From: Catelliglobosispora koreensis DSM 44566
Lineage (GTDB): Bacteria; Actinomycetota; Actinomycetes; Mycobacteriales; Micromonosporaceae
Assembly (NCBI RefSeq): GCF_000379685.1
Contig: NZ_KB903254.1
Coordinates: 124,001-188,000 of the forward strand
Length of the DNA stretch: 64,000 nt
Reading direction: 5' to 3'
The notes beneath the pieces are model-generated. The model worked only from the letters and a program-made list of their open reading frames with translations, was not told the DNA's origin and did no database searches. Numbering within the stretch: the first letter of the stretch is position 1; each line of letters opens with the position of its first letter. Positions 25,390-33,627 of the stretch are shown here, piece after piece. A program made the translations under genes and the position numbers.

Positions 25390-26892
25390 CTAACGATAAT
25401 GCTCGGAGAAGTCGTGTGGCAGGTACCAGCGTCCCTGCGAAAGAACCAAGGTAAAGGCCCGCTGATCCCTGAGCACCACCTGCAAGCGGATGACCCGGTT
25501 GCCCTCGCCCGCGGGACTCCACCACCGTTCATCGACCGGCCAAGGGCCCGCCCAGTTGACTACCTCTAGCCGGGACTGTCCGATCACCACTAGCGCGGGG
25601 TCGCCGCTGAGCCGCAGGCGCGCGTCGACGCGTACCAGCTGGTGGTGGGTATCTAGCACTTCAAGGTGTGCTGGCTCGGGCAAAATCGCCGCCGGAGCGG
25701 GCGGGGGCAACTGACCGGGCCAAGGGCCGGCCGGGCGATCCGGGACACGCTCATCACCCCACGGCACCTGTGACCCTCGCGTACGCGGATCACGGCCACC
25801 GCCTTCCACCGCGATGATGACGGACTCCGGGCCCAGGAGACCCTGAAGGCGGTGCATCGCCCGGTGCGCCCGGTCTTGCTCAGCCCCGGCTTCGCCCCAC
25901 AACCCTGGCTGCAAACCGGCTTGAGCGAGCACTCCCTCTGGCAGGAGCCGCAAAGCCACGATGCCGCAAGCCAGCCGGCCGCTGGTGAGCCAGCCTTCCA
26001 GCTGCCACCGGGTGCGGTCGGCGATCGCGTTCGCGGTGAGCACTCCGTCGTGTCGCCATACCCGGTAAAGCTCTTGTCCCTCAGCGGTTATCGCCACGAT
26101 GGCCAGGCGGGTGCAGACGAGGCCGAATCCGGCAAGCCGTGCGTGCAACCGTTCCGCTAGCGCGCGAGCGGCGAAGGCCGCGCGGTCCACCCGTTCCACC
26201 GGATCGTCGAACCGGTCTTCTACTTCCAGGTCCGGTGGCGGCTGCCGCACCGCGAGCGGACGGTCGTCCTTACCCGCCGCGAGCCGCTGAGCCAAGGCGG
26301 CGTCCAGCCCGAAGCGGGCGAGCACGTCACCCGGCGGCAGCGTGGCGAACTTGCCCAGGGTCCGCACTCCCAAGCGCCACAACAGATCGGCGAGCTGTGG
26401 CCGCTCAAGTGTTGAAATCGGCAGCTCAGCTAGGAAGCGGGAAGTTTCCCCGGGAGCGATGAGCTGACCGGCCCGTGCCGCCAGAAGCGCCGCGAACGCC
26501 CCGTCAGCGATGCCGATCTGGGCCTCCACTTCGCACTCGATGGCGATGTGCTCGACGATGCGTTCAGCCGCGGCGGCTTCGCTCTTGTAGTACCTCGCCG
26601 GGCCTTTGGCCGAGAAGGCACAGACCCCCGGCCGCAACACGGCCACCCCGGCGGCCAGTTCTTCTACCGCCGCGACTACCGGCTCGAAGACCCGCATATC
26701 CCGGCCCGGGTCATAGTCCACAATGGATAGTTCCGGGCAGCGGGCTTGCGCGTCGCGTTTCTTCAGCCCTCGCTTCACCCCTTCGGACCGCGCTTGCGGG
26801 GAACAGGCGACCACCTTGTTCGCGTGCATCACCGCCACAGGGCCGGGCACACCACTGGCGACGACGGGCCAGTCCGGGCACCAGACGAGCAT
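25390..26892 (-). CDS. imuB: ImuB: Y-family polymerase-like mutasome protein
   Basis: The 500-residue product (start ATG 26892; the frame is open to 26973) has the Y-family polymerase fold. It starts MLVWCPDWPVVA, with RLGVRTLGKFATLPPGDVLARFG as the helix-hairpin-helix. Where active Y-family enzymes have the S-I-D-E catalytic motif this one has VCAFSAKGPARYY, so it is probably not a polymerase itself, as known for ImuB. QPGLWG at about 328-333 corresponds to the beta-clamp-binding hexapeptide of mycobacterial ImuB (QLPLWG). ImuB is the hub that joins DnaE2 and ImuA' to the clamp. Unusually, imuA' is not next to it, being 3.6 kb away. A LexA-like box lies about 75 bp upstream. Confidence 0.9.
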   Translation of the reverse strand: MLVWCPDWPVVASGVPGPVAVMHANKVVACSPQARSEGVKRGLKKRDAQARCPELSIVDYDPGRDMRVFEPVVAAVEELAAGVAVLRPGVCAFSAKGPARYYKSEAAAAERIVEHIAIECEVEAQIGIADGAFAALLAARAGQLIAPGETSRFLAELPISTLERPQLADLLWRLGVRTLGKFATLPPGDVLARFGLDAALAQRLAAGKDDRPLAVRQPPPDLEVEDRFDDPVERVDRAAFAARALAERLHARLAGFGLVCTRLAIVAITAEGQELYRVWRHDGVLTANAIADRTRWQLEGWLTSGRLACGIVALRLLPEGVLAQAGLQPGLWGEAGAEQDRAHRAMHRLQGLLGPESVIIAVEGGGRDPRTRGSQVPWGDERVPDRPAGPWPGQLPPPAPAAILPEPAHLEVLDTHHQLVRVDARLRLSGDPALVVIGQSRLEVVNWAGPWPVDERWWSPAGEGNRVIRLQVVLRDQRAFTLVLSQGRWYLPHDFSEHYR

Positions 26893-26965
26893 CGTCCGGA
26901 TAAGCGAACTTGCGCGCCCGTCGTCCGGTTTTCCCAGCCCAGCGACGGCTCCCACGCTCTTAAGA

Positions 26966-26981
26966 TAGAACACCTGTGCGT
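26966..26981. promoter_or_regulatory. LexA (SOS) box candidate, imuB
   Basis: TAGAACACCTGTGCGT matches nine of twelve defined positions of TCGAAC-N4-GTTCGA and lies 74 bp upstream of the chosen imuB start codon. Moderate match, supported by the gene's known SOS control in relatives. Confidence 0.5.
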
Positions 26982-27012
26982 AAAAGCGTGGATGCGGGCC
27001 GGAGCCCTGTGA

Positions 27013-27096
27013 ACTTTCGGCGAGCGGCGAAAGTCGTTGAGCCGCCGGTGCGCGAGCGAGATCGTGAGCCGGCGGCGCGAACTGTCGCGCCGCGAC
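27013..27096 (+). promoter_or_regulatory. Structured leader with overlapping hairpins
   Basis: Three successive inverted repeats precede the gene at 27114: ACTTTCG/CGAAAGT (27013-27019 and 27028-27034), GCCGCCGG/CCGGCGGC (27041-27048 and 27069-27076) and GGCGCGA/TCGCGCC (27074-27080 and 27085-27091). A fourth, GTCGCG/CGCGAC (27084-27089 and 27091-27096), shares bases with the third. Because arms overlap, the stems exclude one another, as in attenuators. The GGAGG ribosome binding site follows at 27104-27108. Confidence 0.5.
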
Positions 27097-27113
27097 TCAC
27101 TTAGGAGGCTCGT

Positions 27114-27839
27114 GTGCATGGACGCATTCGATTTCCCGCTCTGGCCCTGTCACTCGCGATGGCACTCGGCATGACCACCGCTACACCGGAACTGGCCAGG
27201 GCAGACACGGCTGGGGCACGGCAGGTCGCGTTTGACCCGAGCTCCCACCCTTACGGCCGCAGCATGCAAGAGTGGTACCGAGATTGGTGGCGCTGGGCGA
27301 TCGCCATTCCGTTCGACCGCCATCCGAGCCTGGATCCCACCGGTGCCCGGTGCACGGCCGATCAAAACGATCGCCACGCCTGGCTTCTCGGGGCGCAAGG
27401 CACTTTTACGAGCGTGGATCGCTCCTGCACGGTGCCCGCGCGCCGGGCCGTCGCTCTCGGGCTGTCGGTGTATCTCAACGATTATCCGTGCCCGGATCCG
27501 GGCTTCGAGCCAGCGCCAGGGCAGACGCTTGAGGAGTTTCTCACCGAGGGCGCACGCCAGACCATCGACACCGTTGACGCTCTCACGCTCACCGTCGATG
27601 GAACCGTGGTGCCCAACGTGTTTAGCCACCGGACCACGACGCCATTGTTCACCTTCACCGGTGACGTGAGCATGCGGCAACTGGACCCGTGCATCACCGG
27701 CACGCCACAGCAGGCGGTGGCCGACGGCTACTTCGTCCTGCTCAAGCCAATGAAACCCGGTGTGCACACGGTGGTGTGGACGGTTCATCACACCTTCGGT
27801 TACGCCTACACCGTTCGTTACACCCTCACGGTGCGGTGA
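27114..27839 (+). CDS. Secreted protein, unknown function
   Basis: The 241-residue product starts at GTG 27114 with GGAGG five bases upstream. A signal peptide (about 1-30, ending near ARA-D) is followed by a mature domain with MQEWYRDWWRWAIAIPFDRH and then SLDPTGARCTADQ, and four cysteines in the mature part. The cluster of tryptophans with a following D-x-x-G-x-x-C looks like a conserved family that I cannot name. The last 14 bp overlap the convergent regulator gene. The leader is strongly structured. Confidence 0.72.
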   Translation: MHGRIRFPALALSLAMALGMTTATPELARADTAGARQVAFDPSSHPYGRSMQEWYRDWWRWAIAIPFDRHPSLDPTGARCTADQNDRHAWLLGAQGTFTSVDRSCTVPARRAVALGLSVYLNDYPCPDPGFEPAPGQTLEEFLTEGARQTIDTVDALTLTVDGTVVPNVFSHRTTTPLFTFTGDVSMRQLDPCITGTPQQAVADGYFVLLKPMKPGVHTVVWTVHHTFGYAYTVRYTLTVR

Positions 27840-28836
27840 CGCCCGTGTAGCCGAGCATTGCCCGGCCGAGGGCGGTAACGTTATGCCGCACCGTATTGCG
27901 ATGCCGCCGGCTCTCGACGAGCCCGGCCTGGCGCAGCACAGTGGCATGTTCCGATGTGGACGGTGCGGATAGGCCAAGCCGGGTGGCGAGCAGGCCGGTC
28001 GTGATGCCCGGCTCGGTGGCGATTACCTCAAGCACCGCGGCACGTGATCTCCCGATGAGGGCATGCAGATGGCCCATGCCGTGCTGAGAATCAGGCCCGG
28101 TTAGCACTTCCAGTGCCGTCACGGGATCGTCGAGGGCGGGGACGAACAGCAACGCTGGACCGTCCCCGCCCAGCTGCCAGAAAAACTCCGGCCGGTAGCA
28201 AAACACCGATGGCGCGATCTGCAATCCACGCCCCAGCAGACGGGCCGCGCCCGGCACAGGCGCGCCAACGACTTCGAGAACCGGCGCGCGCCAGCGAACA
28301 TGCGGGGCAAGACAGCTGAACAGCCCTTCCACCCCACCGAGCGCCATCGCCTCGACATAACGAAGACGGTGCGCGTCCAGGTGCCGTTTCATGCGCGGCC
28401 ACAGGTTCGAGATAGTCCCGCTGAACGCGTTATCGACCCCAGCGGCCAGACGCGCCCGGGCAGCACGGCGTCCCCGGGCCAGATCACTCGTCCAGCTCGG
28501 CAAAGAAGAGATGCGAGCGAGATGTTCCAGCTCTCGTCGCAGCGCGGGAGCCGGGGCCCCGGCGACGGCCGCGGCAGCATGCTCCCGTTGGGAGGCGGGG
28601 CTAAGGATCGTCATCAGATCGAGCATTCCGTTGGGGTGGAACAGCTCAGCGATGTGTTGCGCCGGGCCGCCGATCTCGCGCCGGGCGCGGCGGCGCCACG
28701 TGCCGAACAGCAATGGAGTGCGGCGGCTTTGCAACGTTCGTAGCGCGAACAGTGTCTCCGCCAGCGATCCGGCGTTGATGACGCCGGTTCGCATCAGATC
28801 ATCAGCGGTGAATTCGATTCGCTGCACCTCGTGCAA
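27826..28836 (-). CDS. ArsR-like winged-helix transcriptional regulator
   Basis: The 336-residue product has a long N-terminal region of unknown structure (about 1-240) and a C-terminal ArsR-type winged helix: RAAVLEVIATEPGITTGLLA, RLGLSAPSTSEHATVLRQAG, LVESRRHRNTVRHNVTALG. This large two-part regulator type is common in actinomycetes, where the N-terminal part may sense a ligand. No arsenic-type cysteines are seen. It may control the secreted-protein gene with which it converges, but the sequence does not show this. Confidence 0.8.
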   Translation of the reverse strand: MHEVQRIEFTADDLMRTGVINAGSLAETLFALRTLQSRRTPLLFGTWRRRARREIGGPAQHIAELFHPNGMLDLMTILSPASQREHAAAAVAGAPAPALRRELEHLARISSLPSWTSDLARGRRAARARLAAGVDNAFSGTISNLWPRMKRHLDAHRLRYVEAMALGGVEGLFSCLAPHVRWRAPVLEVVGAPVPGAARLLGRGLQIAPSVFCYRPEFFWQLGGDGPALLFVPALDDPVTALEVLTGPDSQHGMGHLHALIGRSRAAVLEVIATEPGITTGLLATRLGLSAPSTSEHATVLRQAGLVESRRHRNTVRHNVTALGRAMLGYTGVTAP

Positions 28837-28874
28837 ACGCCTCAGCCACCCGGATCCGTTGCCCGCGAACGCCG

Positions 28875-29156
28875 CTAAATGGTGAGGTGAACGGTGACCA
28901 CATCGCCGACGTCAAGGTCCTCGGCTTTGCGCACGGCGGTTTTCACCGGCACGATGTAGCGCCCATCTTTAGGAAACAAAGAAGTGGTCCACTTGGCTTT
29001 TCCTATGCGGGCGCTCACCGGGATCATGCCCCAGCCATAGCTGACCATGGCGGCCATTTCTTCCAGTGCCGCGCATTCCGCCTCGGGAACCGTGACGAAA
29101 TGCCAAGGGGCGGGCCCTTTCCAAAACCAGATCTCGCCGGTGAATTTCAGATCCAT
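28875..29156 (-). CDS. DUF1905-domain protein
   Basis: The 93-residue product matches the small DUF1905 family: MDLKFTGEIWFWKGPAPWHF, then SYGWGMIPVSARIGKAKWTT, SLFPKDGRYIVPVKTAVRKA and a final beta strand DVGDVVTVHLTI. The family is widespread and uncharacterised. It is preceded by a strong terminator that insulates it from the gene pair upstream. Confidence 0.85.
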   Translation of the reverse strand: MDLKFTGEIWFWKGPAPWHFVTVPEAECAALEEMAAMVSYGWGMIPVSARIGKAKWTTSLFPKDGRYIVPVKTAVRKAEDLDVGDVVTVHLTI

Positions 29157-29170
29157 CGGCCCAGAATAGT

Positions 29171-29198
29171 GAAGGGCGCTGTGTTCACAGCGCCCTTC
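29171..29198. terminator. Hairpin terminator
   Basis: GAAGGGCGCTGTG (29171-29183) and CACAGCGCCCTTC (29186-29198) are perfect 13-base arms with a minimal loop. It lies just past the stop of the acidic protein gene (29207, minus strand) and before the DUF1905 start. Confidence 0.8.
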
Positions 29199-29206
29199 AT
29201 CGATGG

Positions 29207-29863
29207 TCAGCTGATAACAGTCTCGAAGAGACGGCGGTAGTTGGAAAACAACTGCCGCAGTTCCTCGGTGTCGGAGCTATCCGCATTCCAGCTTTCCAGC
29301 TCCTGCTCCCTTTGTTCCAAGGTCGCCTTGAGACTGGCGATCGCCTCGGTAACCAGTGTTCTGGCTTCCGCGGCGGCCGACGCTGGATCGTCAACGAAAC
29401 GCATCTGGATCGCGTCCCAGCGATGGCGCAAATCGCTCGATGACTCGACCTCAGCGCTCCCGACCGCCGAGCCACCATCGGGAAGCCACGGCTCTGGATC
29501 CGTTACCGGATCAGAATCGGGTTGCCCCGCGGCGTCAACGTCCGCGGCCGGCTCGCTGACAACTTCCGTGTCTGCTTCGCTGGCAAGCTCAGTGTCCTCA
29601 CGGGAAAGTTCGGCTTCCTCACGGGGAAGCTCAGTCTCCTCGCGCTGAACGGGAAGCTCGTGTTCACGGGGGCGTTGCCCGTCAGGGTCGGTCAAGGCGT
29701 CGACCCGGTCGGTCAGGCTGTCTGACGGCTCGGGCTCCTTGTCTGACTCAAGTTCCGCGCGCTCTGCCTCAAGCTCGGCGCGCTCCTCGGTGGGCTCGGC
29801 CAGATCGTCCATTGGGGGGTGTTCGTTTTCACGGGGGCTCGTTTGCTTGGTGTCATGCGGCAT
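29207..29863 (-). CDS. Acidic, coiled-coil-like protein related to its neighbour
   Basis: The 218-residue product starts at ATG 29863 with GGAGGG seven bases upstream. Residues 1-140 are extremely acidic and repetitive (ERAELEAERAELE, EETELPREEAELSRED), probably disordered or coiled. The last 75 residues, from RWDAIQMRFVDDPASAAAEA to SDTEELRQLFSNYRRLF, resemble the last part of the neighbouring upstream gene's product. There is no membrane helix or signal. The start overlaps the end of that neighbour by 11 bp, so the two are co-expressed. Function unknown. Confidence 0.75.
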   Translation of the reverse strand: MPHDTKQTSPRENEHPPMDDLAEPTEERAELEAERAELESDKEPEPSDSLTDRVDALTDPDGQRPREHELPVQREETELPREEAELSREDTELASEADTEVVSEPAADVDAAGQPDSDPVTDPEPWLPDGGSAVGSAEVESSSDLRHRWDAIQMRFVDDPASAAAEARTLVTEAIASLKATLEQREQELESWNADSSDTEELRQLFSNYRRLFETVIS

Positions 29864-30452
29864 TTCGGGCCCTCCTTGGTGACGGTGATGGCGATGACGG
29901 CGTGGTCATGGGCTGTTCGGCCGGGTCTTCGCCAAGCAGGCCGGTGACGATGGTGCGGTAGTGCACGATCGCCTGGCGCAGCTCTTCGGTGTCGGCGTCG
30001 CCCTGGTCGTGTCGCTGGGCGATGTCATGTGCGGTGCGGTAATCGGCGAGGGTGCGGGCGTGCTCGACCGACAGCAGCGCGGCTTGTTCGTCGAAATCCT
30101 TGGTGGGATAACCGATTTCGCTGAGCAACTGGGTCACGAACCGGTCCGCCTCGGCCACCGCTTCATGCGGCGCTTCGGCGAAGTGGATTTGCAGCTGCTG
30201 CCATTGCTGGACATAGCTGTTTCTCTCCTCGGGCGACAGCTCCCGCAACCGCAGCTGGGCATGCCGCTGTTTGCGGTCACGGAGTTCGTGCTCTGCCGCG
30301 GATACGGTGTCCATTTCGGAGGCCAGGCGGTCGTATTCTGGCCCGAACTGACGGCGCAGTGCTTCCCGCCTGATGTATAACCAGGCCAGGACGGCTGCGA
30401 TGATGAGGAAAGCGAAGCCCGCGATAATCAGGACTAGCTCCATGGTGTTCAT
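29853..30452 (-). CDS. Single-pass membrane protein related to its neighbour
   Basis: I start at ATG 30452, which has AAAGGAG upstream; 30470 is an earlier in-frame start without a site. The 199-residue product has an N-terminal helix (LVLIIAGFAFLIIAAVLAWLY), an RRE basic flank and a helical cytoplasmic domain: QWQQLQIHFAEAPHEAVAEA, then ADTEELRQAIVHYRTIVTGL. This family is common and uncharacterised in actinomycetes. The same domain end is repeated in the next gene. Membrane anchoring of one and acidity of the other suggest a membrane-scaffold pair. Confidence 0.78.
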   Translation of the reverse strand: MNTMELVLIIAGFAFLIIAAVLAWLYIRREALRRQFGPEYDRLASEMDTVSAAEHELRDRKQRHAQLRLRELSPEERNSYVQQWQQLQIHFAEAPHEAVAEADRFVTQLLSEIGYPTKDFDEQAALLSVEHARTLADYRTAHDIAQRHDQGDADTEELRQAIVHYRTIVTGLLGEDPAEQPMTTPSSPSPSPRRARNAA

Positions 30453-30498
30453 GAGAATCGCTCCTTTCACCCAGAGCTATGCCCCGAACGCGCCGCGC

Positions 30499-31179
30499 TT
30501 AACCGCCCACGGCATAAAGGTGGCGAGGCTCGCTGGCCCGGTTGGGTTTGCCGCACGTGTGCTCACCGTTAGGACAGGTGCTCGGCAACGCGATGGTGCC
30601 CGATCGTGGGCGCCCGGCCGAGCCACGGCCCTTGGCGTTGATGGTGATTTCCCGGCAGCGCAACCGCCCTCGCCCGTGGTTTGGTCCATACCAGACAGGG
30701 TTTTCGGTGGTGAGGGTCAGCTCGGCTCCCTCCCATCCGTGTGCGGACAAGACGATCAGCGAGCCGTTGCGCTGACGGACCCGCGCCGCGAGCTGTGCCC
30801 GCACCGACGGGGCGACCCGGCCGGCTGGGGCGATGGCCACCAGATCGAACCCATCGAGCAAAATGGAGGTCACGGCCGTCCACTCCGCACCGGGATAGGG
30901 CACCAGCACGAGCCGGTCGAGCACCACCCCGAGCTCTTTGGCCGCCATGATGCCCAGCTGCGGCAGGCCGGCCACGGCACACCAGGAGCCGGCTTGAGAA
31001 GCGGCGGCGAGCGTCGCGAGCAGCAGCGAAAGCGCCCCCGGCCCAGGGGTGATGGCCAAAGTGGTGCCACGGCGCAATCCCTGCCCGGGAAAGAACTGCG
31101 TCAGCTCAGGCAGCAGCGGAAAGGCTTGATCGGTGCGCTCGCTCGCGCGCCAGACCAGCCCTGCCAGTTCCGCCTGCAC
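30499..31179 (-). CDS. imuA': ImuA'-like mutasome protein
   Basis: The 226-residue product (GTG start) resembles the RecA-like ImuA' proteins: FFPGQGLRRGTTLAITPGPG in the Walker-A-equivalent place, SLLLATLAAASQAGSWCAVA and the strand GFDLVAIAP. The Walker lysine is not evident, which is usual for this degenerate group. ImuA' works with ImuB and DnaE2 in SOS mutagenesis. It stands 3.6 kb from imuB, against the common imuA'-imuB neighbourhood. A near-perfect LexA box lies immediately upstream, and it sits 10 bp behind an iron-regulated operon, so it may also receive read-through. Confidence 0.75.
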   Translation of the reverse strand: MQAELAGLVWRASERTDQAFPLLPELTQFFPGQGLRRGTTLAITPGPGALSLLLATLAAASQAGSWCAVAGLPQLGIMAAKELGVVLDRLVLVPYPGAEWTAVTSILLDGFDLVAIAPAGRVAPSVRAQLAARVRQRNGSLIVLSAHGWEGAELTLTTENPVWYGPNHGRGRLRCREITINAKGRGSAGRPRSGTIALPSTCPNGEHTCGKPNRASEPRHLYAVGG

Positions 31180-31181
31180 AT

Positions 31182-31197
31182 TCGAACATTAGTTCCA
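31182..31197. promoter_or_regulatory. LexA (SOS) box, imuA'
   Basis: TCGAACATTAGTTCCA matches eleven of the twelve defined positions of TCGAAC-N4-GTTCGA. It lies two bases from the imuA' start and overlaps the stop codon (31191-31189) of the gene before it. Confidence 0.8.
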
Positions 31198-33627
31198 ATG
31201 ACGGAGCGTAGTCAAACGCGGGTGCAGGCCATTCTTGATCCGGCGGTACGCCAGTGTGACCGCAGAGCTCACCCGGCCGATCACAAAAGTGACCGCCACG
31301 CCCACGACCAGGGATGCGGCGAAGCCGGCGACCGGTGGAAAGTCGAGCAGCCGTGGGAACACCTGCCAATGTGTCAGATAGATGTAAAGCGACGATGCCG
31401 CGAGCACGCCAGCGATCCGGTTAACCACGGTGACACTGGGTATGGACGGAATCCAGGTGAGGGCGATCAGCCCGGCGAACATGATGGCTTCCCGCAACGG
31501 GTGGCCATGAAAGCCGGGAATGGTCGCCGCCGCCGCGATGGTCACGACAGCCCGCTGCTGCCACGAGGTTGCTTTGGCCGCCGCCCAGCCCAGGGCGAAC
31601 AGCCAGATCACGACGAGCGGGGTCGCCAGCTTCGCCCCGGCGAACAGTCCATATCGCGTGACCAGGCCGGCCATCATCACCGCCATCGGGAAAGCGAACG
31701 GGTGCCGTCGTTCGAACCGGTCCAGCCAGGGAATGGCCAGCAGCCCCAGCGCTCCTAAGAGGACGTAGACGATGGTCTCGATGAACCAGAAGTCATTGAA
31801 CACGCCCCGGTTGAGGAAGTTGTGCAGCAAGAAGATCTCGGCCGGGCCATAGGCGTCGGAGATGAACGCCGCGGCGAAGGCGATCCAGCAGATGCTCACG
31901 AGCGCGATGCGGCGCACGCTGCGGACGATGGCCTGCATCCGGGCGCTGTGCCCAGCCGCGGTCAGGTGGAAGCGGGCGAAGTTGAAGCCCGCGACCGACA
32001 GCAGCAGGTGTGCCCCACCCGAGACCGCGAATAGCGCCGAGTGGGTGCCCACGACCAGCACGATGGATACGGCGCGCAGGAAGACGCCTGTGTCCAGGGC
32101 CGCGATCCGCTTATGGGGACGCCGCAGGGCGCGCAGGTCCTTGATCGAGGTGGTGTGCCAGTCTGGCGGCAAATGCCCGAGCGCTTCTTCGAGGCGGACT
32201 GACATCTCCACATAGGACAGTGAGTCGCCGCCCAGGCTGACGAACGAACTGTCCTCCGGAACCGTCTCCAGCTCAAAGACTTCGGCGAACAGGGCCGCGA
32301 GATCCGTGCCGGCGGCTTGCCCGCTGGGATGCAGCAAGGCCCGCATGGCTTGGTAGTCGGGCTTTCCGCTGGAGAGCCGGGGCAACGCGGTCACCCGGTG
32401 CACGCTGACCGCGCGCGCTGGAAGCTGACACGCCTTCGCCGCGAGGACCCGTGTGTGCCTTGGCTCCCCCGTTGTCACGACGGCGATCTTGCCGTCATCG
32501 TCCAGGCAGGACGCCATGATGCCTTGCTCGGCAAGCTTTTGCTCCACCAGCTCCAGGTCGATCCGCAAGCCGAATACCTTGGCGAACCGGTTGCACCGCC
32601 CCACGATCTCAACCAACCCCTGGGGTGTACGCCGTGCGAGGTCCCCCGTGCGCAAAGCGTGCACGGTCCGCCCGTGTGCCAAGTCAGCCGGCCCAGACGC
32701 GTAACCGAGCATGACGTTGGGCCCGTGGTAAATCAGCTCGCTCGTCTCGGGGTCGATGTCGAACGATCCGCCCGCAACGGCGACGCCCACACAGTGCGGA
32801 TCGGTCAGCGCACGCGCTGGCGGCAGATAGGCCATGCGGGCGGTCGCCTCGGTCTGCCCATACATGACGTAGAAGTCAAAACCCTTACGTCGCCCCAGTT
32901 TCGCGTAGTGCCGGACGCGGTCAGGCGCCAGGCGCCCACCGGCCTGCGTGACGTAACGCAAGGACGGCAGGTCCATCTCGCTAAAGCCAACGCGGTCGAG
33001 CAGGTCAAACGTGTGCGGCACGCCAGCGAAACTGGTGCAGCCCGTGGAACGGACCGTCTCCCAGAACTCCGGTTCCGTGACGGACCGTTCGGTGAGCACG
33101 AGTGAAGCGCCACGCAGCAGATGACTGTTGATGACGGAAAGCCCGTAGCAGTAATGCATCGGCAGCGTCGTGGCCGCGCGGTCGTCAGCGGTCAGCTGAA
33201 GGTAGCTGGCGATCGATTCGGCGTTGGAGCGCAGGTTAGTGTGCGACAGCCGCACCAGTTTCGCCGATCCGGTGGACCCTGACGTGCTCAGCAGCATCGC
33301 CAAGTCGGGGTGCAGCGTGTGCGCCGAACCGGTGCGCCGTTCTTGCACCGAACCGGGCCCGATCACCACGTCGGGGTCGTAAGCCTCGATCAGTTCAGGC
33401 GCAGATGGTGCCAGCAGCACGACATGCCCGGCGTGCAGGGCACCGAGGTAGGCGATGATGGCTTCAGCCGTGTTGGCTCCGGTCATCAGGACCAGACGGC
33501 GCCGCGATCCGAGGCGCTCACCAAACCGCGAGACGCGGGAAGCCAAAGCGGTGTAAGAGATCTCGCCCTCGGGAGTCACCAGGGCGGTACGGCTGCCGTG
33601 CGCGGCCAGGTTAACGAGAACGTTCAT
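31189..33627 (-). CDS. Adenylation - carrier protein - membrane acyltransferase fusion
   Basis: The 812-residue product has three parts. Residues 1-430 form an acyl/aminoacyl-AMP ligase with LSTSGSTGSAK (113-123), YGQTEATAR (256-264), TGDLARR and the late lysine of SSGKPDY. Residues 440-515 form a carrier domain with the phosphopantetheine serine in LGGDSLSYVEM (Ser-469). Residues 525-800 form a polytopic membrane domain like acyltransferase-3, with VLVVGTHSALF as the likely catalytic histidine motif. So it can activate an acid, hold it as a thioester and pass it to an acceptor at or across the membrane. It overlaps the ferric ABC ATPase gene by 4 bp and belongs to the iron-boxed operon. Substrate and acceptor are unknown. 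Confidence 0.82.
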   Translation of the reverse strand: MNVLVNLAAHGSRTALVTPEGEISYTALASRVSRFGERLGSRRRLVLMTGANTAEAIIAYLGALHAGHVVLLAPSAPELIEAYDPDVVIGPGSVQERRTGSAHTLHPDLAMLLSTSGSTGSAKLVRLSHTNLRSNAESIASYLQLTADDRAATTLPMHYCYGLSVINSHLLRGASLVLTERSVTEPEFWETVRSTGCTSFAGVPHTFDLLDRVGFSEMDLPSLRYVTQAGGRLAPDRVRHYAKLGRRKGFDFYVMYGQTEATARMAYLPPARALTDPHCVGVAVAGGSFDIDPETSELIYHGPNVMLGYASGPADLAHGRTVHALRTGDLARRTPQGLVEIVGRCNRFAKVFGLRIDLELVEQKLAEQGIMASCLDDDGKIAVVTTGEPRHTRVLAAKACQLPARAVSVHRVTALPRLSSGKPDYQAMRALLHPSGQAAGTDLAALFAEVFELETVPEDSSFVSLGGDSLSYVEMSVRLEEALGHLPPDWHTTSIKDLRALRRPHKRIAALDTGVFLRAVSIVLVVGTHSALFAVSGGAHLLLSVAGFNFARFHLTAAGHSARMQAIVRSVRRIALVSICWIAFAAAFISDAYGPAEIFLLHNFLNRGVFNDFWFIETIVYVLLGALGLLAIPWLDRFERRHPFAFPMAVMMAGLVTRYGLFAGAKLATPLVVIWLFALGWAAAKATSWQQRAVVTIAAAATIPGFHGHPLREAIMFAGLIALTWIPSIPSVTVVNRIAGVLAASSLYIYLTHWQVFPRLLDFPPVAGFAASLVVGVAVTFVIGRVSSAVTLAYRRIKNGLHPRLTTLRHWN

